In this document: one piece after another, positions 10,691 through 22,641 of the stretch | Layout: the number at the start of each line of letters is the position of its first letter | How positions within the stretch are numbered: the stretch's first letter is position 1 | Assembly (NCBI GenBank): GCA_014871385.1 | Contig: CM026423.1 | Location: 5,158,244 to 5,222,243, forward strand | From: Ceratodon purpureus | Lineage: Eukaryota; Streptophyta; Bryopsida; Pseudoditrichales; Ditrichaceae | Direction of reading: 5' to 3' | DNA: 64,000 bases | Program-made: the position numbers and the translations under genes | The notes under the pieces: model-generated | Database searches by the model: none | Told to the model about the DNA's origin: nothing | The model's input: the letters and a program-made list of their open reading frames with translations, nothing else

Positions 10691-13134
10691 TCAATCTGCC
10701 ATACCTTCATTTGATGTAATTGCAGCACTTTGCACCCGGTCGCCAGAGATTGCACGTTGCGAACTCAGAGATTCCAGAAGAAGGGCGTTGAACAGCTTGG
10801 GATCATCCCACATTGGCCAATGTGAACACTGCACCACCAACCCAAGTTATGTATAAACAAGCCAGAAATCATCAAGCTAAATCAATCAAGAGAAGCATCT
10901 GTTGCAAGTTTAATTAGTGAAGAAATCCGTGAAAGGAATTGAACTGACATGAGGGAGAAGCTTGACGACGGCATTTGGAGCGATTGCCTTGGGGATCACT
11001 GCCAGCTCTTTCCTAAGATACCGATCAAGCTCACCCCAAATGAGGTCAACCGGCAACTCCACACGAATAGGTCTGGGTGCACTAGGAGCTGGTGCCCAGT
11101 GACCTCGCATCGCTGCTCGGTAATAGTTGATGCCGCCCTCTGCAGCCCCCGCTTTCCCATATGCTTTCACATGCCTGCAGCCCTTCGAACAGTTCAGACC
11201 TACAATCCTTGACATTATGTTCAATAGTTGGATCCTCTAGAATAATGACAACATTCTCTTGCAGCAAACATGTGTATGGTCTTGGCAAGGAGCATCACCT
11301 GTCAATATCAATAGGCTGGAATGTTGTACCGCTAAACGCTGCCTTCAAGCTCTTGAAACTGCACTTGCTCATCACGACAGTATTGTCGATGTAACAGAGA
11401 GACCCTATAAAATGCTTTGGCTATCCACTAGGTAGAATATCCGGTTTGAAAGAACTTAAGAAGCGTCCTGTTCAAGACATATCTGAACAATTCAGGGATA
11501 GGAGCTTACTTGCTATGAGTCATTAACCATTCAGGAAGCCACGGCAGCTGGAAGAATCCTGACAATACAAGTACATGTCATCGACGGAACAGGCATAGTA
11601 TTTTGAAATACCCTAACAGGTAACAAAAAGGAACTCTGGAAATGAAAAACACCGAGACTATACGAGGGGAAACTTTAAGCAGCATTGAGACCTTAACCCC
11701 TCAAACCGAAACAATTAACTTACCGATGTACCAACTCTGACGAAGCTGACGCAAATTGGAACGCAGGGCTTCAGCAAAAACAGATGTGTGTGCCACGTTT
11801 ACTATGACGGCCTTCTTCACCTTGTCCGGGAAGTCTTCTGCAACTGCCCACGTCACGAATCCTCCCCAGTCATGTCCCACCTGCACGTCGTTGAAAATCA
11901 ATATTAAAAACTGGAGAAATCCACTCTGGTCGGCACTATCTCGTGGTACGAAAGAATGGGTAAACGTCAGAGGTGAGAGACAGAACACTGACCACCGTGG
12001 CTGGTTTGCCGTTACCAAGTTGATCAATGACGCGCACAATATCTGAAACCACCAAACGTCGGCTGTAATTCTGGATGCCTTTGGGCTTGGAGGAGGAGTT
12101 GTAGCCCCGCAGGTCGGGTGCAACCACGTGATATCCTGCTCCAGCCAGCGCTTGAAACTGGTTCTTCCAGACATACCAGAAGTTCGGGAAGCCGTGAACC
12201 AAAACAACCTGAAGACAAGAAATGTTCACAAACAGGCTGCTACGGTCAAGCTCACTAAAATAACAAAAGCACACAGAGTCACTTCTAAATAATTCGTTGA
12301 GGAAAGAATGGCATCCAAAATGGAGGCAAAATTGACCGATTACCAATTCCCCGTTCTTGTCTCCACATTCCACGTAGTGAATCTTCACATCTTCGTTCCA
12401 TAATTCACCATGCTGGACTCGACACCCTTCGATCACCTCTTCAGTACCAACTTCGTCGTCCTGCCCTTCATCCATTTCCAAATCCTCTGGATACGGTTGC
12501 GCCACAGCGTAACACCTAAACAGAGCTGTAGGGTTTACACGACATGTTCAATCACCAGCGAAATGGGTACAACATGAAGCAAGCATACTTGAGCAGAACA
12601 ATATTGGTAGCCTGAGTGAGCAAAGAAATCACACACCAGGAGCGTGCCGTGGAGGATGGGACACCAACGAACTGAACCGAGAACGTCTGCCGAAAACGGG
12701 ACGTTGAAATCCACCCACGCTCTCCGAACTCTCTATCCGCTGATACAAACTAAATTCGGAGCTTCCACTTGCATCTGCACAGATCAGGGTTCAAGGAAAC
12801 ATGTAAACAACTGTGCCCCTCTGATGCAGAACTCAACAGCAGTTCCCTACCCATTCCGTCTCATGCGAAAGATAAGACCATACTCACCGAAGTGGACATG
12901 GCTGGATGTGGCGAGGATTGATGCGGCACCAGACGCAGGAGAGGCCACCGGCACGGTCTGCGATCCGAGAGGAATTATTATGCGTCTGGCATTCACCTGC
13001 GCACAGAAACATTGCCGTGAAACCAAACTAACACCTATCCACCCGCGGCATCTGATGCTCGGATCAGAAAGTGAAAGGGTTTTAGAACAACACACCTTTG
13101 GAAGAAGCGACCCGATGCTCCGGAGAGCGGCCAT
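10691..13134 (-). CDS. Epoxide hydrolase (alpha/beta hydrolase) with organelle-type leader, 9 exons
   Basis: Predicted to hydrolyse epoxides to diols. Exons on the minus strand: 13134-13096, 12996-12888, 12525-12344, 12208-11993, 11880-11724, 11558-11510, 11358-11299, 11174-10949 and 10828-10691. The lengths sum to 1176 nt (391 residues plus stop), and every junction keeps frame with GT/AG sites, two of them GTCAGT donors. Visible family signature: oxyanion motif HGFP (115-118), nucleophile Asp186 in GHDWGG, acid Asp321 in WGELDRYL, His349 in CSHW, lid tyrosines Tyr233 and the YY at 288-289 (INYYRA). The first 60 or so residues (MAALRSIGSLLPK, then Arg-, Ser- and Ala-rich sequence without acids) look like a plastid or mitochondrial transit peptide. 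About 25 residues after the final catalytic helix are not typical. The gene looks intact. It lies downstream of CWC22 on the same strand. The two leader exons are inferred and less certain than the rest. Confidence 0.85.
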
Positions 13135-14807
13135 CAATATTCGCAGCCGCTCCGTCCCACTTCGAGCCCAATATGAGCACCCGGACAAATGGAAGCCACA
13201 GCAGAATTCAATCCACAAACATCAACACCTTCAAAACTTGTATGGATCCAGCAACTTGTATGGAAACCAAAAAAAGGAATTTTGCGAAACGAAATATGTC
13301 CAAAAAAAACACACCTTTGAAGTGACCGAATAATAAGTTGTGTGATTTTGAGCTTAGTGAGTGCCGGAGAGGTGTTTGTTGGTTGTTGTAATTCTTCCGG
13401 TGTGCATGGATGGCGAATGATGTGTCCGTGATCTGAGACGAGGACTGCATGCACTGCACCGAACAAAGTCGGAAAAACAAAGTTGGTAGGCAGAGAAACG
13501 TCAGCAGCAGCGGTGTTGTGAGAGGGGTGATGATTCCAGAGGTGCTCTGCTGATGCAAACATTCGGCAGTCAACTTATCACATAAAAAACACATAAAAAA
13601 AGAGTGAGGTCGAGATCCACATCCAGACAGAGACAGACCGGGCATCGCCAACTGATCTGATCCGATGACTTCTCCATTTTTGTGTTTTTATTGGCTCTGA
13701 CTTTAGGGAAGGAGTGTGGCATTGCAGGGACACCCTGTTTTCAATTCTGTAGTTGAAGTATTTCATTCATTTATTTATTGGAAATTTCATATGTTTGTTA
13801 ACAGATTATGTATTTATTTTATTTTGTTTTGAATTTTAGTGTAGGGTAGAGTCTCTTGTGGTGTAGATGCTTGTTTTGGTGTATATGACCTCATTTTTAG
13901 AGAGTGGATATGACACAATCCATGCAACCGGATAATTTTGAACGGAAATTATATGCTATGGATTATGGTTGGGATGAAACTAGAGGAGGGTTGGATGGCC
14001 TTGGCCACCATTGAGAATCAAATTGGCAACCTTGTGGTAGGACCAAGGGTTCCACCTACACGCCCCCCTTACATAGATAAAATTTATGTGTTAGATTTAA
14101 AATTTTAAAGTCAAGAAAAAAGTATCAAGGTGTAATCGTTGGTTTGTAATGCTATGATCAAGTTTCGGTCTGATGATTGGATATATGTCTATCTTTACCT
14201 CCCAACTATTTGGAGTGTAAAATAATAATGCAATGAAGCAAAAACTTTTGGTATTTTTAAAAACTCGAGGTGATAACTCTAACATCTCACCTCCTCTTTG
14301 CCACATACATGTAGTGATTGAAACGCATATTTCAGGCGTGGCTAACTTGAATTTTGAAAGCTAAACCGCAGAAAGAACCACAAGGTAAGTCTAGAAATTT
14401 CCATAATTTCACGACTGAAGTAGGACTGAAAACGAAGGAGTAAACAGCAGAAACTTGAAAATCTCTGATCTAATCTACAAATGTTTGTATGAAGTCATCG
14501 TTCACGTCATTGCAAGAACCACCGAGTGCATCGTGGAGAAGAAAACCCTAAATCATACAGGCGTTCCTACATAATTCTTTGCCCAGCAACACTTGCTGCA
14601 GCAGTGAAATATATTCCACGCTCACATGAACTGTCTGAAAGAACTGAAACAATCCTTCCACGTATGAAACCAAGTTCTTGAAGCATACTCTATGTCAACT
14701 AATCTAATTTTCACCTCACCCTACTGAAACTTTAAACCTGCTGAGAGCAACAAATCATCTGAGATATCTACAACACAAATACAGAGTATCAGATTTACTG
14801 ACTACCA
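13135..14807. other. Spacer between epoxide hydrolase and CWC22
   Basis: The first 300-400 bases are presumably the 5' leader and promoter of the epoxide hydrolase gene. The rest is AT-rich, and the end nearest 14,807 is the likely CWC22 3' untranslated region. Overlapping open frames at 13,098-13,766 have no recognised domain. No repeat with clear ends was found. Confidence 0.5.
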
Positions 14808-17765
14808 TCATTTTGATCTTCTTCGTTTCCGTGGCTTCTCTGGACTGCTGTCACCAGCGTCACTGTCACTCTCGCTATCACTACTTGAATCTGAACCACT
14901 GCTATCCGAGGAACTGCCCCCTCCAGAAGTGTCCGAGTCTGCATCGGAGTCAGCCTCATTGTCGCTTGCCACAGGTACGTGTTGGTTCATGATCATGCGT
15001 GGCATATTCTTGAGATACTCGCGCAAACTGTCTGTAAGACCACCAAGACCGATGGAAGTGAAGAAGTTGATGGCAAACCGCGTATTCTTGGGATTGTCCT
15101 TCGGAAAGATCCCATCAAACGACTCCTGCATCAAGGGGTCGCTCAAACGCTCGTTCAGTTTCCGCAGTCCCAAATGCTCTGAGAGCTCCTGGAAAAGGAT
15201 CTTGATGAAGATACGTGATGATGAAGTCGTATCCTCCTCGGTAAGCCTGATGTAGGCCAGCGCTTGCCAGGGAAGCGCATCCGTACCCAACAAATGAGCA
15301 AAGAACTTCGCCACGTTACGAAGCTTGTTCGTTTCAAGACGATGAATCATCGAGTACTGTTTCACAAAACAAATATCGAAATTTTCTTGGTAAACACGAT
15401 TGATCATGCAGAACCGCTGGCCGAGAAGACCGTAGTACCGCAAATAAGTTCTCTCTTGACTGCAACACTCCAGAAGCATGACACAAAGCTCCATCTGCGC
15501 AGAAATAAAACAACAAGATTAGTCATCCACAACAAAGACGTCAGGGTATTTTACTTCACATGTCGTATGTTAGCATTTCTTATACATCCACAAGGGAACG
15601 CCTACACACTTCATTTTGTTTGCTTCCATTTCGCTCATTCATTACAATCCTATGCACAGTGGCCATGGCCATTAAGTACTTCACTGTGTGTAGAATACTT
15701 CACCCTATGTGTAATTTTCAAGACAAACACGTATTACATATGTGTTGATACCAAACACGTGGGAAAAGCTCGTTCTGTTTCTTTGTGCCAGCAGGTATTC
15801 CAATAATGCTATGGATTTCCACAACAAGCGACCCCTCGGTTTGACAAGAGATCCATAAGAACACAGATGAACGTATTAAGGACAAAATAAATACCTCTTG
15901 TCCAGGTTCCAACTTGATTTTTAGAAGTTTGTGCCCAGCCTCCTCAAAGTCCACGCTAGACATAATAGTAAGGTAGATGGTACGCCGCAAGTTCACAAGA
16001 TTCGTCTCTGTTTCATCCTGGATAATCATGCGGGCTTCCCTTTCCTCTTCGTCTTCTTCATCCTCAGAGTCGTCAGAGTCATCCTCATCACCAGATTCCT
16101 TATCCCCGTCTTCAACTTCACCAGCTGAATCATCACCCAATATTTCCTTCTTTACTGCTTCGTACTTCTTCTCGTTTTCTATAAAATCTGGGTCTACTTT
16201 AAAAATATCAAGACTCGTCTCTTGATCTAACTCGTCCTCAAGAGACAGCTCGTGTGTAATCTGGTCTTCTTGATCGACAAGGTCTAGCTCTGGTAACACT
16301 GCAGGAAAGCCCTGGAATTGGGCCTTGCGAATAGCAAAAAGACCTTCGATCATGAACTGCACACGCTTGTCGATTTCACCTTCATGTAAAATTCCACGAA
16401 ACCGCTCAAAAATACCATGCAGCCCTTGAGGGGATACGTCCTGTAGAAGGGATCCACATTCCTTGATGAATCCAACAGCCACCTCAACACTGTCATCGGT
16501 GGGCTTTTCCAAGAGAACAGTGAGCAGCTCAAGCGCCAAAATCTCGTGTGCAACTTGCTGGTTGACAAGATGCGCAACGAATTTGGCAGCAGCTAGCAGC
16601 ACGGGCTTATCATTTCTCTTGAAAGCTCGTTTGAGTTGCAGGATGATCCTCTTCAGCAATAATTCACCCAGCTCAGGAAACTTCGTGTTTACTACGGCAA
16701 CCAGACATGCAAAGACGTGAGTGAAAGTGGGAGAGGCCATCTGAGATTTCATACACGACCTCGCGAACAGTCCCCTTCCTCTGATCAAATTTTCCCCAAA
16801 AAGCTCCGGTACAATGTTCTTGATGTTCGATGCATTGACCTGGTAAAAGAAAAAAATTAAACAGGAGCTCGTAAGAACCAATTTATAATATCAATATCAC
16901 AGTATCTATCAAGAACTAGTTTGAAATACAGAGCGTAACACCTCCGACCTAAATGGTTTGACAAAGACAAGGAACCAAAAACCAGCAACATTAACTCCTT
17001 TCTCTAATCGACATGTAATTCTTCCATTCTGTCATCTTCGCTTCTAAGTATTATTCCGACTCAGCGAATAAGATTTAAAAAAAAAGGTCGTCACAAACAC
17101 ACAAACTCAAACAAGTACTTAACTAACCATATACACAGCTCGAGCACCGACCAATCGCACAATTGCAACAATTATTCTAGCACACTAAACCCTAAAACTA
17201 CCAAAGAACCAAAACCACAGAGTTTCCATACCTTGTTCACAAGACCATTAATACTCTTCCTCAACGCATCCCAGGTCATCCTCTGATACTGCACGGAGCT
17301 CTTATCATCAACATCCTTCATCATCTGCGCCAATTTAAAAGGCGGGATATACACCCCGCCACTCCGCCCGGACGGCTTCTCCGGAACGGCAGCCCTCTCC
17401 GGCACGACCTCCCGCTCCCTCTCGGGCGACTCCTCCTCATCCCGCCGCCTCCTCTCCGCCCCACCATCCCCTCTCCCCCTCCTCCGATCATCCTCCCCCC
17501 GAACCCTATCATCTCCATCCCTCCCGCCCTTCCGCACCCTCTCGTCCCCGTCCCTATCCCTGTCCCTCCTCCCCCTCTCCCTGTCCTCCCCACCCCGCCT
17601 CGACCTCTCCCTCTCCTCATCGTACCTCCCCCGATAGTCGTCCCGACCTCGGTACCCGTCGTCCAAGCCGCGACGGTCGCGGCCGCGGTACTCATCCTTA
17701 GAGTAATCCCCGTCGTCCCCTGCGCCCCAGCGCTCCTCGACTCGCACTCCCTCCACTGTCGTCAT
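14808..17765 (-). CDS. CWC22: Pre-mRNA-splicing factor CWC22 (MIF4G and MA3 domains)
   Basis: A spliceosome component known to bind eIF4A3 through its MIF4G domain and start exon-junction-complex assembly. Three exons on the minus strand: 17765-17232 (178 codons), 16839-15895 (315) and 15494-14808 (228 plus stop), giving 721 residues with phase-0 introns. Residues 1-130 are an RS/RD-like charged region (repeated RGRD, RDRDRD and ERERER patterns). The MIF4G domain spans about 155-340 (PPFKLAQMMKD, NIVPELFGENLIRGRGLF), followed by an acidic linker (DDSDDSEDEEDEEE). The MA3 domain covers about 460-580 (LRRTIYLTIMSSVDFEEAGHKL, then QERTYLRYYGLLGQRFC). The C-terminus is an acidic serine tail ending in a basic KPRKRRRSK nuclear-localisation-like motif. 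All parts are typical of the family and the gene looks intact. The N-terminal charged part is shorter than in some homologues. Confidence 0.95.
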
Positions 17766-17934
17766 GGCTGCAAATTATCACAGCACTAACAGGAACAAAA
17801 ACAGAGTGATCGAGAGAGACGACCCGAAATGAAGTGTTTCTCTCTCCAGGGGTTTCTCTCAGCCCTAAAAAGTAAAAGTTGCACTTACAAGTCTTCCAAA
17901 AAGGTACTTTATTTGGAGTCCAAGATTTTGGGAC

Positions 17935-18024
17935 GTCGGGTATCGGGATAACGGGGGTCAGCTCGTCGGGTATCAGTATTACGAGGATCAGGTCGTCGGG
18001 CATCGGGATAACGGGAAGTCTGTA
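17935..18024. repeat. 30-bp tandem repeat, three copies, upstream of CWC22
   Basis: Three adjacent 30-base units each begin GTCGGGTATC or GTCGGGCATC. The first and third share GGGATAACGGG, and the middle one is more diverged. They lie 170-260 bases upstream of the CWC22 start codon, in its leader or promoter. Just beyond, a TGAGACC motif recurs three times (about 18,048, 18,070 and 18,090). Confidence 0.8.
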
Positions 18025-18263
18025 GTTGATACCCTTTTCGATGGACGTTGAGACCCTGTTCGGTGTAATTTGAGACCGCGGTTCATGAAGCTGAGACCGA
18101 GTTTAAGCCGGAAGTCCGAGGCCCAAGACCGTGCACAACCGGGTGTTACTGAATTCGGAGGTCAAAAAAAGCTTGACTACTCCTATGATTAAAAAGAGCT
18201 CCAAGAGAGGTGCCTCACTTCTTTCAACAACAACAACAAAAAAAAACAAAAAAAAAATAAAAA

Positions 18264-18264
18264 T

Positions 18265-18339
<75 letters not shown>

Positions 18340-18566
18340 TAAAACTCCGGTGTTTTTCGTAAGTAAACATTTTTAATCGCATTAAAGACAACCGGCATGT
18401 CATCCCCCACGGTCTTTTGGGTATCCTTGGAACGAGGTTTCATGACCCTCCACCATAGTTGGATAGACTATGGTCGTACGTTCTAGGCAAGTATAGGGAT
18501 TTGAACCCACAACCACGTTACAGGTGTGCCATCACTCAAACTACTACACCTAGCTACTGGTGCCTT
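18264..18566 (-). mobile_element. tRNA-derived SINE with (TA)n tail
   Basis: Read on the minus strand, an A-box-like stretch (GTAGTTTGAGTGATGG, 18528-18544) is followed after about 20 bases by a B box GGGTTCAAATCCC (18496-18508). These are the internal RNA polymerase III promoter elements of tRNA-derived SINEs at roughly tRNA spacing. A body of about 130-150 bases follows, ending in TTTATTTATTTA and a (TA)n run (about 18,269-18,328). Exact ends and a target duplication were not found. A true tRNA is unlikely because no acceptor stem or CCA-adjacent pairing is visible. Confidence 0.65.
18269..18328. repeat. (TA)n microsatellite
   Basis: A perfect run of about 30 TA units, bordered by AAAT units on the right and A-rich sequence on the left. 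It probably grew from the 3' tail of the SINE. Confidence 0.95.
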
Positions 18567-19107
18567 GCAGTAGTGATGTTATAATGATCTAGAAGGTATT
18601 TTCTTTTAGTTGAAGACTGTTAGGAATAATGATTTATTTATTGTTTATTTGTTGTTTGGTTCAACTTTTTTAAGATGTATAAAAAGGTTAAGATATAATA
18701 ATGAAATTATTTTTTCTTAGATAAAAAATCATTGTAGAGTTTTTTTGGTTATAGAAGCTTGAAATTCATTGTTTTACATTTCGTAAACTAATTTATTAAA
18801 AAGACAACTAAAGGTGATTGGTTTCAATGCTTTATAAAGTTTTAATTCTTTATCTTTTGCAAAATTTAATTTAAAGTTAAAAGTTTTTATTGGATTTTAT
18901 TCATAATCAATCTGCAAATAGCTTTGTTACTTCTACACTCTCTCCTTTGATAGTAACTATTTTTTTTGTAGATTTCTTTTCATGTTGTGAATGCCTCTTT
19001 TTCTATAGTTTTTCCTTACAATTTTGTTGAATTCAAACTTAATGAATTTTTCAAAGACAACATTTTTCAAAGTTTGTACATTGTTGACAATAGTGGTGTT
19101 CCTATTT

Positions 19108-20017
19108 GTATACCGTAGGTGGAGGGCTGGTTCGACACTTGTTTGTCAAATAATTAATTAAAGTGGAAAAAACAAGTTCGACACCTAAAATATATTTTTT
19201 GATCATTTCGGCAATTTTCTCCTTAAAATAATAAATTCTGTCATGTTATCAAGACCAAATCCTTTTCAACAAGTTAGCATGTGAGATATGAGTGTGAAGT
19301 TCTAAGAATGCTCTGTACTTTATACAAGTGGAGTGGAGTTGTATCCAACAATCTATGTGGGATATATGAACTTTGAAGTAAAGCACCTAGTTAGTCTTTA
19401 TTTTTATAACATGCATAGCTTTTGCATAAAGTCTTCAAATGACATAAAATTTGTTGGAGGTGAAAGAGTACTTGATTCCTAAGATTTTCTTAGACCAAAA
19501 CAATTCCAAAGAAGTTGATCCTCTAAGCACAAATGAGCTTTGAAAAACTGTTAGAAACGCAGTTTGACACATAGACCTTTACAATGTTTTTTGTCTATAT
19601 CTTTTGCATAAAAACTTATTTTAACACAAAATTTGTTGGAAGTGGAAGAAGGCTTGATTCCTCAACTTTTTTTTAATTTGACACAATTCCATTAAACTTC
19701 ATCTTCTATGCTTAATTGGACTCCAAAAATCTGTATACAACACATTTCAAAAACCTCACCTAGAGTCTTGCTACGTCTTAACCCATACTCTTTGTGGACT
19801 AATGTAAGTGGGTTTGATTACAAAAGGAGCACCTTCTCCCGAATGAATCCCACACACCTTCCATTTAGGGTTGAACCTAATGAATTTAATTTATTTTGTC
19901 AAATGCTTACTATATTTTAGATTGATTCCGGCAATAATAAGTAATAATTTTAAATAAAATTCAACTTATAATTTTTGAATTATTTAGTGTCGAACCAGCC
20001 TTCCACCTACGGTATAC
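19108..20017. mobile_element. Long-TIR DNA transposon remnant, about 0.9 kb
   Basis: Inverted repeats of about 32 bases mark both ends: GTATACCGTAGGTGGA at the left, continuing to GCTGGTTCGACACT, with its complement at 19986-20017. Only one or two mismatches separate the arms. The terminal GTATAC is palindromic, so the target duplication is ambiguous; TA fits best. The interior is AT-rich without a transposase frame. It contains an internal direct repeat of about 130 bases (19419-19550 and 19601-19730, offset 182, about 70 percent alike), recognisable by CTTTTGCATAAA and AAAATTTGTTGGA in both copies. Confidence 0.75.
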
Positions 20018-21938
20018 ATGTATTACAAATTCCTTGGGTGAAGGTGCATTAATTCCATCTAAAAACTTTAGATGAAAAAAAATTCAACATACATGTCAAA
20101 AAGAAATCTATTATTCTTAAAGGTCTTTTTGCGCACAACACCATTCAGTCATTAGATATTATATAACCCTATATGCTTTCCATTTTTTATACAAAAAATG
20201 AATCTAGCAATACATTTCTTATTCATGTGTGTTTTAATCTCTTTCTTTGATGTTATAATTGATTAAGTTTTAATTAAGTTTTTAGCAATCAATACTACTA
20301 CAATTTTCCTTGTTTATCATCCTTAAATGATTTGTCATTACTTGCAAAATTTGCTTCTATAATGTCTTTGGAAAAATGTGATTACATTCCATCACAAATT
20401 CTAACAACACCGGCTTCTCTACCAAATGTATGCTCGGGAATCAACAAATAAATTTAAAATGAATCATAAAACCATCATGTTTAGTCTATAAATTCTAAAA
20501 ATTCATGGTTGGCATTCCAATAACTCTGTGAAGTTCAATTATCTATATGATTGGCACTCCATAATCATATTAGGAATGCTCAAGATTTGTTTAAAAAAAC
20601 ATTTAAAGAACTAGTAAAAACACATTATATTCAAATATAACATATGCTTGTCTTATTGATAATTGAGGATCTGAATCTCCACTCCCATCTACTTGAATTT
20701 GAGTACATGATGATGTATTGATGTTGTGATCATTTATCACCTTTTCCATTAGCCACTCTGTAACCTCAATTTAAAACTTTAGAAATATGAGTGATGCATT
20801 TTAATCTATCATCTTTTGAAACTTACTAGTTAGTGCAATCCAACCACTTCTGATCCTCCACATTCTCTTATATCTTTCGCTACTTAATCCGCAAAGCATC
20901 AACTCAACACAAATGGATTGATTTAGGATCTAGTTAAGCTCCCGGTAAATAGTTTTTACACAATGAACCTATAATTTTGGCACAGTATAGACGATTATCA
21001 CATCTTTCTTACTAGACCATTCATGCTTCGAAATTTCTCATAATTAAAGAGATATTCACTTTCAAAGTTTGAAAACACTATTTGGGCATGCTCACATTTG
21101 CCTAAAACTGGCATGGTAAAAAACTAGCCCTTGCCCAAAACATGGCATACACCTAATTCACTTCAAAACAAGAATTTGAAGAGCCTTCATTCATATCTAT
21201 TTGAGAAAATGGATTTTTTGGCCTTTGAAACAATGTTGTCTCTTTCTACTACAAAGGAAAAAACTTTTTTTCTTCTAACTTCAAACATTACAATCTCTCA
21301 AATAGTGTAGAGTTTGTATCTAAGATTTGGTGTACATGTACAAGTTCGATACTAAATCCTAGAATTACACTCTTTCAGAATTCGCCACAAATTGAATTTT
21401 TTTACCTTGCAATGAAACAAGGCAATTTTGAGGGGAATTTGGAGAATTTGATACTAAAAGCTTTAGAGGTTAATTTTTGGAAAGACTTATGTGTGCGCAT
21501 TTTCTTTAGTTTTATATATCTCAACCTCAAACTCTAATTATGGTTCTTTTTGTCTTTTTTCTCAATTTTCTACAAACAACTTCTTATTCCTTTTCAACTC
21601 ATTCTCCATACGAGAAGTCTAGTAATCATTCTACCATCTGATCTTTATCAATATAGTATATTTACATTTGAATCCAATAATCTAAATGTTAAAAATTATA
21701 CAAATATACAATAACATTACATCTAGTTTCTCATTGTAATAAATCAAATCAATACAAAATAGATCTTAATATCAAATATTAGCTCCAAAATAAAAGTAAT
21801 TTGTAAAATTCATGCACTATTAATTATTATTTTTTGCTTTTAAAGGTGATGTAAAATCAATTTTATCTTGAACGGAAAGACCACCAAGCTATTATTGTCT
21901 AATAACTCTTTGCATTGAACAAACAAGAGTACGTCTCA
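20018..21938. other. AT-rich intergenic DNA, probably old transposon debris
   Basis: No intact gene. On the minus strand around 20,650-20,760 a short coding-like stretch can be read, but it is broken by stops and too short to assign. Nothing else can be supported. Confidence 0.4.
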
Positions 21939-21947
21939 TAAAATGAC

Positions 21948-22632
21948 ATGGTATCCACGTCAAACTTTGACTTCTTGGCCTCGAAAGCTTGCCCATGCTA
22001 TGATACCGGGGACCCTGAGTCTATCCAGCATTGCTTCTACTCGTGCCCCGGCGCTATGCAAGCCTGAGATTTCGCTTTGTCTGTCCTGTATACGGTGGCA
22101 GACTTTAGGCCACTCTCCCAACCGTGGTCTCGGCTTACCTGGATGCAATGTCTCCTAGGTCAGGACCTCCCCGGTCCTCTACGCCCTCACCAACACCTCT
22201 GGTCGCTGATGCGCGGGGCTACTATCCGAACCATTTGGTTACATAGGAACGCCCAAGTCTTCTCCAACACCGGTTGGCCTCAACAACTGCTGGAAACAAA
22301 GCTCTAGGACATATATCTCGACTTGGCGCGCACCGCATGGCACAAGGTTCAAGAAACCGTGACTGCCAGGCCGGCTAACGCTCCTGCTGCTCGCACAACG
22401 TTTTTCAAGCTAAGGCATCCTCGGCCAGTTTTTCTCATTTGTAATGATAACCAAGTGAAATGGCAATATACCCGACCCGTTAGAGATAGGTTTGTATAGG
22501 GTTTTTGGTCTCTAGATTGTACTCGATCTCTTCTCTCGCCAACCTCTCTGGGGCTCGGTTTATTATGTGTATGTTTGTCTCTGTTGCTTTGCAGTGGTAA
22601 TAAAGATACCATTTGTTCCAAAAAATATATTT
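21948..22632 (+). mobile_element. 5'-truncated LINE with reverse-transcriptase-type zinc finger
   Basis: The copy is flanked by the 9-base direct repeat TAAAATGAC (21939-21947 and 22633-22641). In one frame it encodes the C-terminal zinc-knuckle region found after reverse transcriptase in plant L1-type LINEs (CPCYDTG, then ESIQHCFYSCPGAMQA), followed by a Trp-rich end (WSLMRGATIRTIWLHRN). Two in-frame stops interrupt it, about 32 codons after the first cysteine and again about 80 codons further on. The untranslated 3' end closes with TTTGCAGTGG, then ATTTGTTCC and an A-rich tail, distantly like the other LINE tails in this window. It is dead and 5'-truncated. Confidence 0.85.
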
Positions 22633-22641
22633 TAAAATGAC

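Noticed and set aside
11430-11510. Extension of the epoxide hydrolase exon past 11,510 with an apparent in-frame stop
   Set aside because: This first suggested a pseudogene. Splicing at the GTAAGC donor to the exon at 11,358-11,299 removes it and restores the family sequence exactly in frame.
11690-11700. TTAACCCCT motif resembling the TTAA transposon end
   Set aside because: It lies in an epoxide hydrolase intron, diverges after CCCCT and has no inverted partner nearby.
18490-18560. Possible tRNA gene on the minus strand
   Set aside because: A and B boxes are present but no acceptor stem pairs, and the downstream body with a TA tail fits a SINE better.
20640-21060. Possible transposase remnant on the minus strand
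   Set aside because: Only a short coding-like stretch broken by stops, with no signature residues, so no family can be named.
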